In this document: piece after piece, positions 15,157 to 21,921 of the stretch
Layout: each line of letters starts with the position of its first letter
Position numbering within the stretch: position 1 is the stretch's first letter
Assembly (NCBI GenBank): GCA_041306075.1
Contig: JBFYKH010000055.1
Location: 1 to 24,852, forward strand
Source: JAHIYG01 sp041306075
Lineage (GTDB): Archaea; Altiarchaeota; Altiarchaeia; IMC4; SCGC-AAA252-I15
Reading direction: 5' to 3'
DNA length: 24,852 nucleotides
The notes under the pieces: model-generated
Told to the model about the DNA's origin: nothing
Seen by the model: only the letters and a program-made list of their open reading frames with translations
Database searches by the model: none
Program-made: the position numbers and the translations under genes

Positions 15157-15745
15157 ACCCCTTGTACCGGACCCTGTTCTCGATTGTCTCCACCCGCTTC
15201 AGGGTCTCCCCGTCGGGCCGGTACCCCTCCATCAGCCCCGCCCAGATGCCCTCCGAAAGCGACGTGTGCGTCGCCTGGATGGACTTCTTGAAGACTACTA
15301 GGTCCATGGCCTTGTCCTCGAGGCGGCCGGTGTGGTATGCGAGGCCGAAGTCTATTACGTAGACTCCGGCAGCGGACGCTATGAGGTTGGACGTCGTCAT
15401 GTCGTTGTGGACTATGCCGCCGTCGTGGAGCCGCCTCAGGATGCCGCCCGTCTCGACGGAGAGCTCCCGCACCCGCTCCCCGCGGCCGAAGACGTCCCTG
15501 AGGAGTTCGCCGTCTATGCGCTCAAGCTCGAGCACGCACGCCCTGTCGTCCACGGAGAGGAGCTTCGGCGCCCTCACCCCCGCCTCCCTCGCCCGGAGGA
15601 TGTTCCTGGCCTCGCTCCGGGTCCTCTGCCTGCGCAGGCGCCTGTCGAGCGCCTCCGCCCGGTAGGATTTCACGGCGCGGCGCTTCAGCACCCGGCCGCC
15701 GTCGAATGTTATGCACGCTTCCGCCCCCTTCACGCAATCGTCCAC
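15143..15745 (-). CDS. bud32: Kae1-associated kinase Bud32 (KEOPS complex)
   Basis: Small atypical kinase/ATPase of the KEOPS complex, which makes the universal t6A modification of ANN-decoding tRNAs with Kae1. The 200-residue protein has the minimal RIO-like kinase layout: VLKRRAVKSYR near the N-terminus (Lys21), SEAR (Glu45) in helix C, VLELERIDGE as hinge, the HND catalytic loop VHNDMTTSNL (112-121) and IDFGLAYHT (131-139), then a DKAMDLVVFKK segment typical of Bud32. It is a stand-alone gene, not fused to kae1. The GTG at 15745 has a TATA box 22 bases upstream. Its 3' end overlaps the HPr-like gene by 14 bases. Confidence 0.93.
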   Translation of the reverse strand: MDDCVKGAEACITFDGGRVLKRRAVKSYRAEALDRRLRRQRTRSEARNILRAREAGVRAPKLLSVDDRACVLELERIDGELLRDVFGRGERVRELSVETGGILRRLHDGGIVHNDMTTSNLIASAAGVYVIDFGLAYHTGRLEDKAMDLVVFKKSIQATHTSLSEGIWAGLMEGYRPDGETLKRVETIENRVRYKGSSQS

Positions 15746-15766
15746 GTGATTTAATAAGGCCTCGAG

Positions 15767-15775
15767 TTTATTATA
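15767..15775 (-). promoter_or_regulatory. TATA box for bud32
   Basis: TATAATAAA on the minus strand ends 22 bases before the GTG at 15745, supporting that start and a leaderless message. Confidence 0.55.
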
Positions 15776-15834
15776 GAGGAGTCGGCGGAATACCTTGCGA
15801 GGGGGGATGAATGCCGGATTGTGCCGACTCTTCT
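15775..15834. repeat. Interrupted inverted repeat in the bud32/hsp20 gap
   Basis: AGAGGAGTCGGC (15775-15786) and GCCGACTCTTCT (15823-15834) pair at 11 of 12 positions across a 36-base loop. It lies between the divergent TATA boxes of bud32 and hsp20. It may be an operator pair or an unrecognised small RNA; no known RNA family is recognised. Confidence 0.35.
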
Positions 15835-15850
15835 GGCTGGAATACTGCGG

Positions 15851-15858
15851 CTTTTAAG
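15851..15858 (+). promoter_or_regulatory. TATA box for hsp20
   Basis: CTTTTAAG ends 24 bases before the GTG at 15882, which favours that start over the TTG at 15864. Confidence 0.5.
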
Positions 15859-15881
15859 CGGCATTGTTCTTTTATTTAGGA

Positions 15882-16211
15882 GTGGATAATTTCGAGCGCT
15901 TCCTGTGGAGGCTTGGCCGCCATATAATCGACAACATGGCCCCCGAGCCCTACGCCGAACCCGAACCGTACGTCGAGCTGAACGAATCCGACGGGGAGGT
16001 GGTGTTCACCGCCGAGCTACCGAACATCCGGGCGAAGGACCTGACGGTCTCGCTCACGGAGAGGAACATAACGGTGAACGTCTCATCAGGGGACGATGAG
16101 GACTACTCGGAGAGCTTCGACACCCCGAGGATAAGCCCGAAGGGGGCGAACATAACGTTCAGGAACGGGATACTGCACGTGAAGGCCCCGCTCAGGAAAA
16201 CCATTTTTTAA
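15882..16211 (+). CDS. hsp20: Small heat-shock protein, Hsp20/alpha-crystallin family
   Basis: ATP-independent holdase chaperone that forms oligomers and binds unfolding proteins. The 109-residue protein has a short N-terminal arm (NFERFLWRLGRHI), then an alpha-crystallin domain: PYVELNESDGEVVFTAELP (29-47), the AKDLTVSLTERNITVNV strands, and FRNGILHVKAPL (93-104), where G-I-L is the conserved A-x-L-type motif. The C-terminal IxI tail is reduced to KTIF. The GTG at 15882 is chosen because a TATA box lies 24 bases upstream; a TTG at 15864 would add six residues. The TAA stop is preceded by a T6 run that may serve as terminator. Confidence 0.85.
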   Translation: MDNFERFLWRLGRHIIDNMAPEPYAEPEPYVELNESDGEVVFTAELPNIRAKDLTVSLTERNITVNVSSGDDEDYSESFDTPRISPKGANITFRNGILHVKAPLRKTIF

Positions 16212-16258
16212 CCGATACTGCCTATAGCTTCCTCGTCTAACCCGATTCTCGAGCGCAG

Positions 16259-16513
16259 GTGACTAGAGTGGACGTTAAGGAGGTCTTATCCAAGATTGAA
16301 GAAGTCGCCTCAGACTACTCCATGCCGAAGCGCATCAAGAGCGTCCTTGCCCAGATAAAGGCAGACCTGTCTAAGGCCGGAAGCGACCGCGACGTCGTAG
16401 TCACATCCTCCATATACTCGCTCGACGAGATAACCAACGACGTGAACATACCCATGCACGCCAAGACCGTGATATGGGACATCATAAGCGACCTTGAGGC
16501 GCTGAAGAAATGA
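16259..16513 (+). CDS. UPF0147 family protein
   Basis: A short (84-residue) all-helical protein of the archaea-specific UPF0147 family, function unknown. The family signature is clear at the C-terminal half: LDEITNDVNIPMHAKTVIWDIISDLE (residues about 55-80), where NDxNxPxHAxTxIW is the conserved core; an earlier MPKRIKSVLAQIKADL helix is also typical. The GTG at 16259 is taken as start, with a second GTG at 16268 equally possible; a weak TATA-like TATAGCTT lies 29 bases upstream of the first. Its stop overlaps the TyrRS start (ATGA), so the two are translationally coupled. Confidence 0.85.
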   Translation: MTRVDVKEVLSKIEEVASDYSMPKRIKSVLAQIKADLSKAGSDRDVVVTSSIYSLDEITNDVNIPMHAKTVIWDIISDLEALKK

Positions 16514-17484
16514 AGGACGAAGCCCGGGTTACGAGAAACCTCGCCGAGGCGGTCACCGAAGAGGAGCTCAGGGACGTGCTGAAGAAGGACCGGCCGTCGG
16601 TCTACTGCGGATACGAGACCTCCGGGCCCGTGCACATAGGCCACATGGTCACCGCCACGAAGCTCCTGGACATGCAGGAGGCCGGGTTCCATGTGAAGGT
16701 GCTCCTCGCGGACGTCCACACGCTCCTGAACAGGAAGGGCAGCCAGGACTGGATAGAGAGGATGGGCGTCTACTGGAGCGAATGCTTCAGGGGCTACGGA
16801 CTCGGCAAGGCCGAGTTCGTCCGCGGCTCCAGCTTCCAGTTCGGGAGGGAGTACGTCTCCGACGTCCTGTCGCTCGCGCTCACGGTAACGATGAACAGGG
16901 CCTTGAGGAGCATGCAGGAGGTCGCCCGCGACATAGAGAACGCGAGGGTGTCGCAGGTCATCTACCCCCTGATGCAGATAGCAGATATCAAGGCGCTCGG
17001 AGTCGACGTCGCATACGGCGGCCTAGAGCAGAGGAAGATTCACATGCTGGCCAGGGAGGTGCTGCCTGAAATAGGCTCGGGCAAGCCGGTCTGCCTGCAC
17101 ACGCCCCTCATCTGCTCGCTCGCGGGGCCGGACTCGAAGATGTCGTCCAGCAGGCCGGAGACCATCATAGCGGTCGACGAGGAGCCGGACAGCATAAGGA
17201 AGAAGGTGTCTTCGGCATGGTGTCCTCCGGAGGCCGTGAACAACCCGGTCCTGGACGCCTGCAGGCACATAATATTCCCCAGGCTCGGGGAAGTATCCGT
17301 TAAGAGGCCGCCCAAGTACGGCGGCGACGTGAAATACGCCGACTACCAGACTCTGGAGTCGGACTACATTTCCAGGAAGCTGCACCCGCAGGACCTGAAG
17401 GCCGCGGCGGCCGCGGGGCTCGTGGACGCGCTTGAGCCAGTTAGGAAGCACTTGTCGGAGACGGGGACCGTCCTGCCGAAGTAG
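16510..17484 (+). CDS. tyrS: Tyrosyl-tRNA synthetase, archaeal type
   Basis: Class I synthetase charging tRNA-Tyr. The 324-residue length is that of the compact archaeal enzyme without the bacterial S4 tail. HIGH is intact (residues 42-45, in SGPVHIGHM), and the KMSKS loop reads KMSSS (210-214). Tyrosine-pocket residues of the family are present: Tyr32, then Tyr152, Gln156 and Asp159 in IYPLMQIAD, and Gln174 in GGLEQRKIHMLARE. These, with the GVDVAYGG stretch, separate it from TrpRS. The ATG overlaps the UPF0147 stop (ATGA). It converges with the lipoprotein gene with nine bases between stops. Confidence 0.95.
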   Translation: MKDEARVTRNLAEAVTEEELRDVLKKDRPSVYCGYETSGPVHIGHMVTATKLLDMQEAGFHVKVLLADVHTLLNRKGSQDWIERMGVYWSECFRGYGLGKAEFVRGSSFQFGREYVSDVLSLALTVTMNRALRSMQEVARDIENARVSQVIYPLMQIADIKALGVDVAYGGLEQRKIHMLAREVLPEIGSGKPVCLHTPLICSLAGPDSKMSSSRPETIIAVDEEPDSIRKKVSSAWCPPEAVNNPVLDACRHIIFPRLGEVSVKRPPKYGGDVKYADYQTLESDYISRKLHPQDLKAAAAAGLVDALEPVRKHLSETGTVLPK

Positions 17485-17493
17485 GAGCCGCGT

Positions 17494-18336
17494 TCACTGC
17501 GGGACGATGTCCGTCATGTTCGCTATTCCGCCGAGCTGCCCTGCGAACCGGTCCATCCGCTCCTTCGCCTCCCTCACCCTCCGGAGACATTCTTCTGTCA
17601 GCGTCTTGTTCCTGATGTCCCTGCACAGGCCGTCGTTGATCTTTTTCTCTGCGACGGCTATCATGCAGTCGTCTGCGGTCTCGGCGTCGGATATGCTCTT
17701 GCATATCCACGGGTCAGGGTTCACAGTCGCCACCCTGCTGTAGCACCAGTCCCTGCTCTTGTTCTCCGCTAGGTTGTCGCAGTACGACTCGTCCTTGTTG
17801 ACCATCGCCAGGCACCGGTACTTCGTCGAGTCGGAGGATATCCTGCCGCAGGTCGCGTTGGATTTCGTGTCGAAGCCTATCCTGCTGAAGCATGTGTCCC
17901 GCTGGTCCGGGACTGTTACGGATTCGCAGAGGCTGTCGTTCCTCAAGGAGATGGCGACGTCGAGGCGGCACTGTTCCCTCTCCGCCGTGGTGTTGATTGT
18001 CGCGCACAGGCCGGGGTCGCCCTTCTCCGAGGCGACGCGCCTCACGCACTGGTCCCGCCAAAGCCAGTTGCCGATGAACGAGCATTTACCGGCGTCGAGG
18101 CGGTCCACGGCGAAGTCGAAGTAGCAGGCGTCCTTCCTCTCGCCTTCGAGCTTCGAGCAGTCCTCCGGGGGCTTGGGCGCCACGGTGGTGCCTCCGCAGG
18201 GCGCGCACGGGCCGCCGCAGTCGACGCCGCTTTCAAGCCCGTTTTTGACGCCATCGCTGCACGACGGCTCTCCGGTGCAGCCCGCTATGAACGCCATCAA
18301 AGCCACGGCAGCGAATGCGAATGCGATGCCCTTCAT
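17494..18336 (-). CDS. Cysteine-repeat lipoprotein
   Basis: A 280-residue secreted protein of unknown function. The first 20 residues form a lipoprotein signal peptide: Lys2, a hydrophobic stretch, and a lipobox IAGC with Cys20 as anchor. Directly after it is a DCGG motif, CSDGVKNGLESGVDCGGPC (26-44) plus APC, known from many surface proteins. From about residue 59 come some seven degenerate units of about 25-30 residues with paired cysteines (DxCxxxxA or RDxC ... xxxC), each presumably one disulfide-bonded helical hairpin. It likely sits outside the cytoplasmic membrane. The ATG has a TATA box 23 bases upstream, crossed with that of the divergent zinc-ribbon gene. Similar Cys-repeat lipoproteins occur in poorly studied archaeal lineages. 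Confidence 0.75.
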   Translation of the reverse strand: MKGIAFAFAAVALMAFIAGCTGEPSCSDGVKNGLESGVDCGGPCAPCGGTTVAPKPPEDCSKLEGERKDACYFDFAVDRLDAGKCSFIGNWLWRDQCVRRVASEKGDPGLCATINTTAEREQCRLDVAISLRNDSLCESVTVPDQRDTCFSRIGFDTKSNATCGRISSDSTKYRCLAMVNKDESYCDNLAENKSRDWCYSRVATVNPDPWICKSISDAETADDCMIAVAEKKINDGLCRDIRNKTLTEECLRRVREAKERMDRFAGQLGGIANMTDIVPQ

Positions 18337-18340
18337 CCGT

Positions 18341-18349
18341 TAATATAAA
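18341..18349 (+). promoter_or_regulatory. TATA box for the zinc-ribbon gene
   Basis: TAATATAAA ends 23 bases before the ATG at 18372 and begins 5 bases upstream of the divergent lipoprotein start. Confidence 0.5.
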
Positions 18350-18358
18350 GCGCAGGCC

Positions 18359-18366
18359 AATAAAAG
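18359..18366 (-). promoter_or_regulatory. TATA box for the Cys-repeat lipoprotein gene
   Basis: CTTTTATT on the minus strand ends 23 bases before the ATG at 18336 and lies 6 bases from the divergent zinc-ribbon start. Confidence 0.5.
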
Positions 18367-18371
18367 CACTG

Positions 18372-18623
18372 ATGACGGACAGGCTCTTCTGCCCCCGCTG
18401 CGGCGGCCGGGAGATAGTGAACGACTGGAGCGACCCCTTCGCAGTCAACTACGGGGCCCCCCTGCCCCGGATTTGCAGAAGCTGCGGCTTCAGGTCGATG
18501 GTGTTCCCGGCTGAACCTGACGAGGATGAGCCGAAACGCAAACGGAGGCCGCATGAGGATTCGACGCAGTACCTGGTGCTCATCGCCCTGGTGCTGATAG
18601 CATTATATATGGCGGTCCGCTGA
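18372..18623 (+). CDS. Membrane-anchored zinc-ribbon protein
   Basis: An 83-residue protein with an N-terminal zinc ribbon and a C-terminal membrane helix. The ribbon has CPRCGG (Cys7, Cys10) and CRSCGF (Cys35, Cys38), four ligands at ribbon spacing. A charged linker (EPDEDEPKRKRRP) leads to YLVLIALVLIALYM (67-80) ending one turn before the terminus, as in tail-anchored proteins, so the ribbon should face the cytosol. Function unknown. The ATG at 18372 has a TATA box 23 bases upstream; an earlier in-frame start would overlap the divergent lipoprotein gene. The shared promoter region with a surface lipoprotein hints at linked control only. Confidence 0.7.
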   Translation: MTDRLFCPRCGGREIVNDWSDPFAVNYGAPLPRICRSCGFRSMVFPAEPDEDEPKRKRRPHEDSTQYLVLIALVLIALYMAVR

Positions 18624-18631
18624 GCTGGGCG

Positions 18632-19351
18632 CTATCGCCCGAACCTTTTCAGGGGGGGCACCGGGGCGTCCGGCCCCCGCCGCTTACCCGCGGCCGCGGC
18701 CAACTCTCCGAGCCGGTAGCGCGTCTCCGCCAGGTTGAGGCCCAGGCCCCCCGACAGGTAGGAGTCCAGCGACTCGCCGATTATCTTCAAGTCCTCCTCC
18801 GTAGGCGGGCAGCCCATCCCCATCTCGTATGATGCATGGAGGGAGCGCGACAGGTCGAGCCCTTCCCGGGATTTCCGCGATTTTTCGATGAGCTTCAGCG
18901 CGGAGCTCCGCTCGTACTCCTCGACGGACTCAGACACGCCGAGCGCCCGCATGAGCATGCCGGTCTCCACGGCGGCCCACATGTTGGGCCCACAGCCGTG
19001 AATCCTCTTCGCGTCGGACATCAGGCGCCTGTCCTCGTCGGTCACGGCCGCCCCGACGCCGGCTTCCCGCATCATCCAGTGCATCACGGCCACCATCCAG
19101 CCGTTTTTACCGGCGCGTTTGCCGTCCAACTCGGCCGCCGTCATCATCCGCTCGTCAACGGAAAGCGGCTCACCCACCCCGAGCCTTCGCATGTAGTAGT
19201 GGAGGCGGAGGTTGTCGACGGTGAACGGGCCCATGACCCTCAGGCTCTCGCGGACGACCTTCTCCTCGCCGGGCGCGAGACGGCCCCAACCCTCGTCGGA
19301 TGGCGGCTGAAGAAGCGGCTGCGGCCTCACATCCCTCAACTTTAGGGGCAT
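18632..19351 (-). CDS. Unknown protein with four 40-residue helical repeats
   Basis: A 239-residue soluble protein I do not recognise. It contains four spaced copies of a motif of the form MR-x-LGVG-x(4)-EDxxxM, starting near residues 51, 91, 131 and 172: MRRLGVGEPLSVDERMM, MREAGVGAAVTDEDRRLM, MRALGVSESVEEYERS and EMGMGCPPTEEDLKII. The regular spacing of about 40 residues suggests a helical repeat solenoid. No catalytic motif, Cys pair or membrane segment is seen. The proline-rich ends (residues 9-18 and 228-234) look disordered. The ATG at 19351 has a TATA box 23 bases upstream. It follows the convergent zinc-ribbon gene closely. Confidence 0.6.
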   Translation of the reverse strand: MPLKLRDVRPQPLLQPPSDEGWGRLAPGEEKVVRESLRVMGPFTVDNLRLHYYMRRLGVGEPLSVDERMMTAAELDGKRAGKNGWMVAVMHWMMREAGVGAAVTDEDRRLMSDAKRIHGCGPNMWAAVETGMLMRALGVSESVEEYERSSALKLIEKSRKSREGLDLSRSLHASYEMGMGCPPTEEDLKIIGESLDSYLSGGLGLNLAETRYRLGELAAAAGKRRGPDAPVPPLKRFGR

Positions 19352-19373
19352 CGGTTAATAGCTGGCAGGACTC

Positions 19374-19381
19374 GGTTATAA
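19374..19381 (-). promoter_or_regulatory. TATA box for the 40-residue-repeat protein gene
   Basis: TTATAACC on the minus strand ends 23 bases before the ATG at 19351. It lies immediately downstream of the DUF2085 gene. Confidence 0.45.
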
Positions 19382-19386
19382 CGCGG

Positions 19387-20472
19387 TTAATGGTTCCGCC
19401 GCATGATGAGCTCCCCGGTCACGGCGTCGTAGTACAGGTATTCCCCGCGGCCGCGGGATATGTAGGGGGCTTCGCCCTTTTCCGGCTCCTCTTCGAGGAC
19501 TGCGACCGCCCATATACCGAAGCTGTGTTCCCGGCTGGCGGCCTCCATTATCAGCTCCTCCGCGGACGCGTTTTCGCCGAGCCTTGGGCCGCCGCCGAAC
19601 CTTGAGAGGAGCCTCTCCTTCACGAAGTCGCTGTCCTTCAGGTCGTCGAGGATTAAGTCCCTGTGGTTCCCGTAGAAACTGTCCCCGTATGCTGAGACGG
19701 GGGCGAGGGAGCTAACGTAGTATGCGCCGACGTAGGCGGGCGATTCCACGGACGAGCCGGCCAGCGCCTTCTCGATTGCGCCCTCCCTTCCGAGGTAATG
19801 GACGCCGAGGCCGCCGGAGAGCGCGGAGGCCACGAGCATGACCGCCAGGGCCGCGGCGGCCGCGTCCAGGACGTAAAGTCGCCTATGGACGACCCGCTCC
19901 CTGAACCCGGGCGTCCAGCGGAGGAAGAAGCGGTTCGCCAGGAATGCAGCCGCCCCGAAGCCGAAGACGAGCCCGGTCACCACCCTTATGATGTTGTTGC
20001 TCTCCCGGAGCCCGAGGATGGTCTGCGAGACGCCGTCCAACAGTATAGGCAGTAGCGCCGCGGCGAGGAGCCAGACGCTGCCGAGCCGTTTCGGCCTGGC
20101 TGGCAGCATCAGGGTCGCGAAACCTGCTATCGCGCCCATGTATATGCCGACGTCCCTGGCGCAGACCGGAAAGGGTATGCCGCCCCAGACGAAGCTCCGG
20201 TACGGGAGCTGATGGCACATGAACGTGAGGCCCGCCGCGGAGTTCATGAAGCCGCCCAGGTCCGTGAGGGGCTGGCTCGACGAGTAAAGCAGTATGGGCG
20301 AGACGAGTAACAGCAGGATGAGCCCGGAGACGGCGAGGTATGACGTGAAGACGAGGTTCGAGTAGACGGTCTGCACCGACTCATCGAGGAGATGGGAAAC
20401 CCTCCTGGCCCCGTCGGATTTCCCGTCGAGGAAATCCATGAACGCCATGAACGGGTCTTCGGAGTCCTTCAT
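19387..20472 (-). CDS. DUF2085 integral membrane protein with soluble C-terminal domain
   Basis: A 361-residue membrane protein. The first 220 residues hold about five predicted helices (near 41-63, 106-124, 131-149, 162-182 and 200-218). They include the DUF2085 signature CHQLPYRSF (Cys86, His87) and FPVCARDVGIYMG (Cys104, Arg106, Asp107), conserved residues that look like a metal or redox site. DUF2085 function is unknown. The C-terminal 140 residues are hydrophilic (for example DSFYGNHRDLILDDLKDSDF and a final YYDAVTGELIMRR) and are not part of DUF2085 as I know it. The ATG overlaps the gatB stop (ATGA) with an AAGGA nearby, so it is co-expressed with gatB; no link to tRNA amidation is evident. 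Confidence 0.8.
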   Translation of the reverse strand: MKDSEDPFMAFMDFLDGKSDGARRVSHLLDESVQTVYSNLVFTSYLAVSGLILLLLVSPILLYSSSQPLTDLGGFMNSAAGLTFMCHQLPYRSFVWGGIPFPVCARDVGIYMGAIAGFATLMLPARPKRLGSVWLLAAALLPILLDGVSQTILGLRESNNIIRVVTGLVFGFGAAAFLANRFFLRWTPGFRERVVHRRLYVLDAAAAALAVMLVASALSGGLGVHYLGREGAIEKALAGSSVESPAYVGAYYVSSLAPVSAYGDSFYGNHRDLILDDLKDSDFVKERLLSRFGGGPRLGENASAEELIMEAASREHSFGIWAVAVLEEEPEKGEAPYISRGRGEYLYYDAVTGELIMRRNH

Positions 20473-21839
20473 AGCTTCCTTCGCAGGAGCTCCCCGACGA
20501 CGGCGCTGTCGGCCCTGCCCCGCATCTTGCCCATGACCCTGCCCATGAGGAAGTTGAGCGCCTTCTCCTGGCCGCCCCTGTAGTCGGCCGCGGCTGCCGG
20601 GTTCTCCGCCAGTACCTGGTCAACCACCTGCTCGAGCTCGCCGACCTCGGAGACCCTCCCCAGGCCCTCCTTGCCGACGAGGGCTCTGGGGCTTTCGCCC
20701 GAGTCTATTATCCGCTCCAGGAGCTTTTTGCCGACGCCCTCGGTGATTTCCCCGCGGGCCACGAGCCCCAGGAGCTCGGCGATTATCTCCGTCGAGAGCT
20801 TCGACTCCCTGAGCTCTATATTGCGGTAATTCAGCTGCCTCAGCACCTCCCCGCACACCCACATGGCCGCGAGGCCAGGGTCGACCTTCCCCGCGAGCTC
20901 CTCGTACATGTCGGCCATGTCCTTGTCGCGCACCATTGTGGAGGCGTAGTCCTCCCTGACGCCGTGGCGCTCCATCAGCCGCTTCTTCCTGATTTCTGGG
21001 GTCTCCGGCAGCCGTATCGACGAGACGTATTCGTCTGTGAATTCCTGCGGCGGTATGTCCGGGTCCGGGATGTAACGGTAGTCGGCGGCCGTCTCCTTGA
21101 GTCTCTGGGAGACCGTCACCATCGTCTTCTCGTTGAAGCCGCGGGTCTCCTGGACGACCTTGACGCCGCGCTTCATCATGTTCTTCTGCCGGACTATCTC
21201 GTATTGTATGGCCTTGAAGGCGCCGGCTACCGAGTTGACGTTCTTTATCTCGACCTTGGCGCCGCCCTCGATGCTGATGTTGACGTCCGCCCTCATCACC
21301 CCGCCGACGTCCACAGTCCGCTCCGTGTAGCGGAGTATGTTGACGAGCGCGCGCATGAAGCCCCTGACGTCGTCCGGCGACTTCATGTCCGGGGCGCTGA
21401 CGATTTCTATGAGGGGGACGCCGGAGCGGTTGTAGTCGACCCTGCCGCTCTTGAGGTCGTATCTCCCCGGGTCCTCCTCCAGGTGCACCTCCCATATGCC
21501 GACGCCGTTGAGTTTGCCCTCGACGCCGAACGGCTCGCTCGTGCGCTGGTATCCGGAGGGGAGGTCCGGGTAGTCGTAGTGCTTCCGCTTCACGAAAACG
21601 TCCTCCCTTAAGAGGCGGCACTCGAGGAGCTCCGCTATCATGACGACGGTCTTCACCGCCTCCTCGTTCAGGGGATAAGGCTTCGCGCCCGGCTGTCCGG
21701 TGCATACGGGGCAGGTGTTGACGTTCGGCTCCGCGGTCTCCCAGTAGTTAGTTGGGCAGTCGCAGAAGAGCTTCCTCCCGGTCTTCAGGGGCACGTGAAT
21801 TTCCAGCCCGATTTTTACCTTGACGTCCTCGGTCGCCAT
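20469..21839 (-). CDS. gatB: Aspartyl/glutamyl-tRNA amidotransferase subunit B
   Basis: Subunit B of GatCAB, which converts misacylated Asp-tRNA-Asn (and in some organisms Glu-tRNA-Gln) to the amide form; in archaea the Asn route is the usual one because GatDE handles Gln. The 456-residue protein has KIGLEIHVPLKT near the start, a Cys4 zinc site at Cys26, Cys28, Cys43 and Cys46, KRKHYDYPDLPSGYQ, VDYNRSGVPLIEIVS, MRADVNISI and EIKNVNSV. The tail is a YqeY-like helical domain ending in LMGRVMGKMRGRAD. It lacks the AspRS-like insertion of GatE. The ATG at 21839 has a T-rich box 28 bases upstream. gatA and gatC are not in the window. Confidence 0.95.
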   Translation of the reverse strand: MATEDVKVKIGLEIHVPLKTGRKLFCDCPTNYWETAEPNVNTCPVCTGQPGAKPYPLNEEAVKTVVMIAELLECRLLREDVFVKRKHYDYPDLPSGYQRTSEPFGVEGKLNGVGIWEVHLEEDPGRYDLKSGRVDYNRSGVPLIEIVSAPDMKSPDDVRGFMRALVNILRYTERTVDVGGVMRADVNISIEGGAKVEIKNVNSVAGAFKAIQYEIVRQKNMMKRGVKVVQETRGFNEKTMVTVSQRLKETAADYRYIPDPDIPPQEFTDEYVSSIRLPETPEIRKKRLMERHGVREDYASTMVRDKDMADMYEELAGKVDPGLAAMWVCGEVLRQLNYRNIELRESKLSTEIIAELLGLVARGEITEGVGKKLLERIIDSGESPRALVGKEGLGRVSEVGELEQVVDQVLAENPAAAADYRGGQEKALNFLMGRVMGKMRGRADSAVVGELLRRKL

Positions 21840-21866
21840 GTCCGGTCAATATCATGGCCGTTTGGC

Positions 21867-21874
21867 TAAAAAAA
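21867..21874 (-). promoter_or_regulatory. T-rich TATA-like box for gatB
   Basis: TTTTTTTA on the minus strand, ending 28 bases before the gatB ATG at 21839. Weak match to consensus. Confidence 0.3.
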
Positions 21875-21886
21875 CAGCGCAATGTG

Positions 21887-21894
21887 TTTTAAAC
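21887..21894 (+). promoter_or_regulatory. TATA box for the KaiC-like ATPase gene
   Basis: TTTTAAAC ends 28 bases before the ATG at 21922, allowing a leader of only a few bases. Confidence 0.45.
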
Positions 21895-21921
21895 CCCCAA
21901 TGAGAATATTCACTCCATAGT

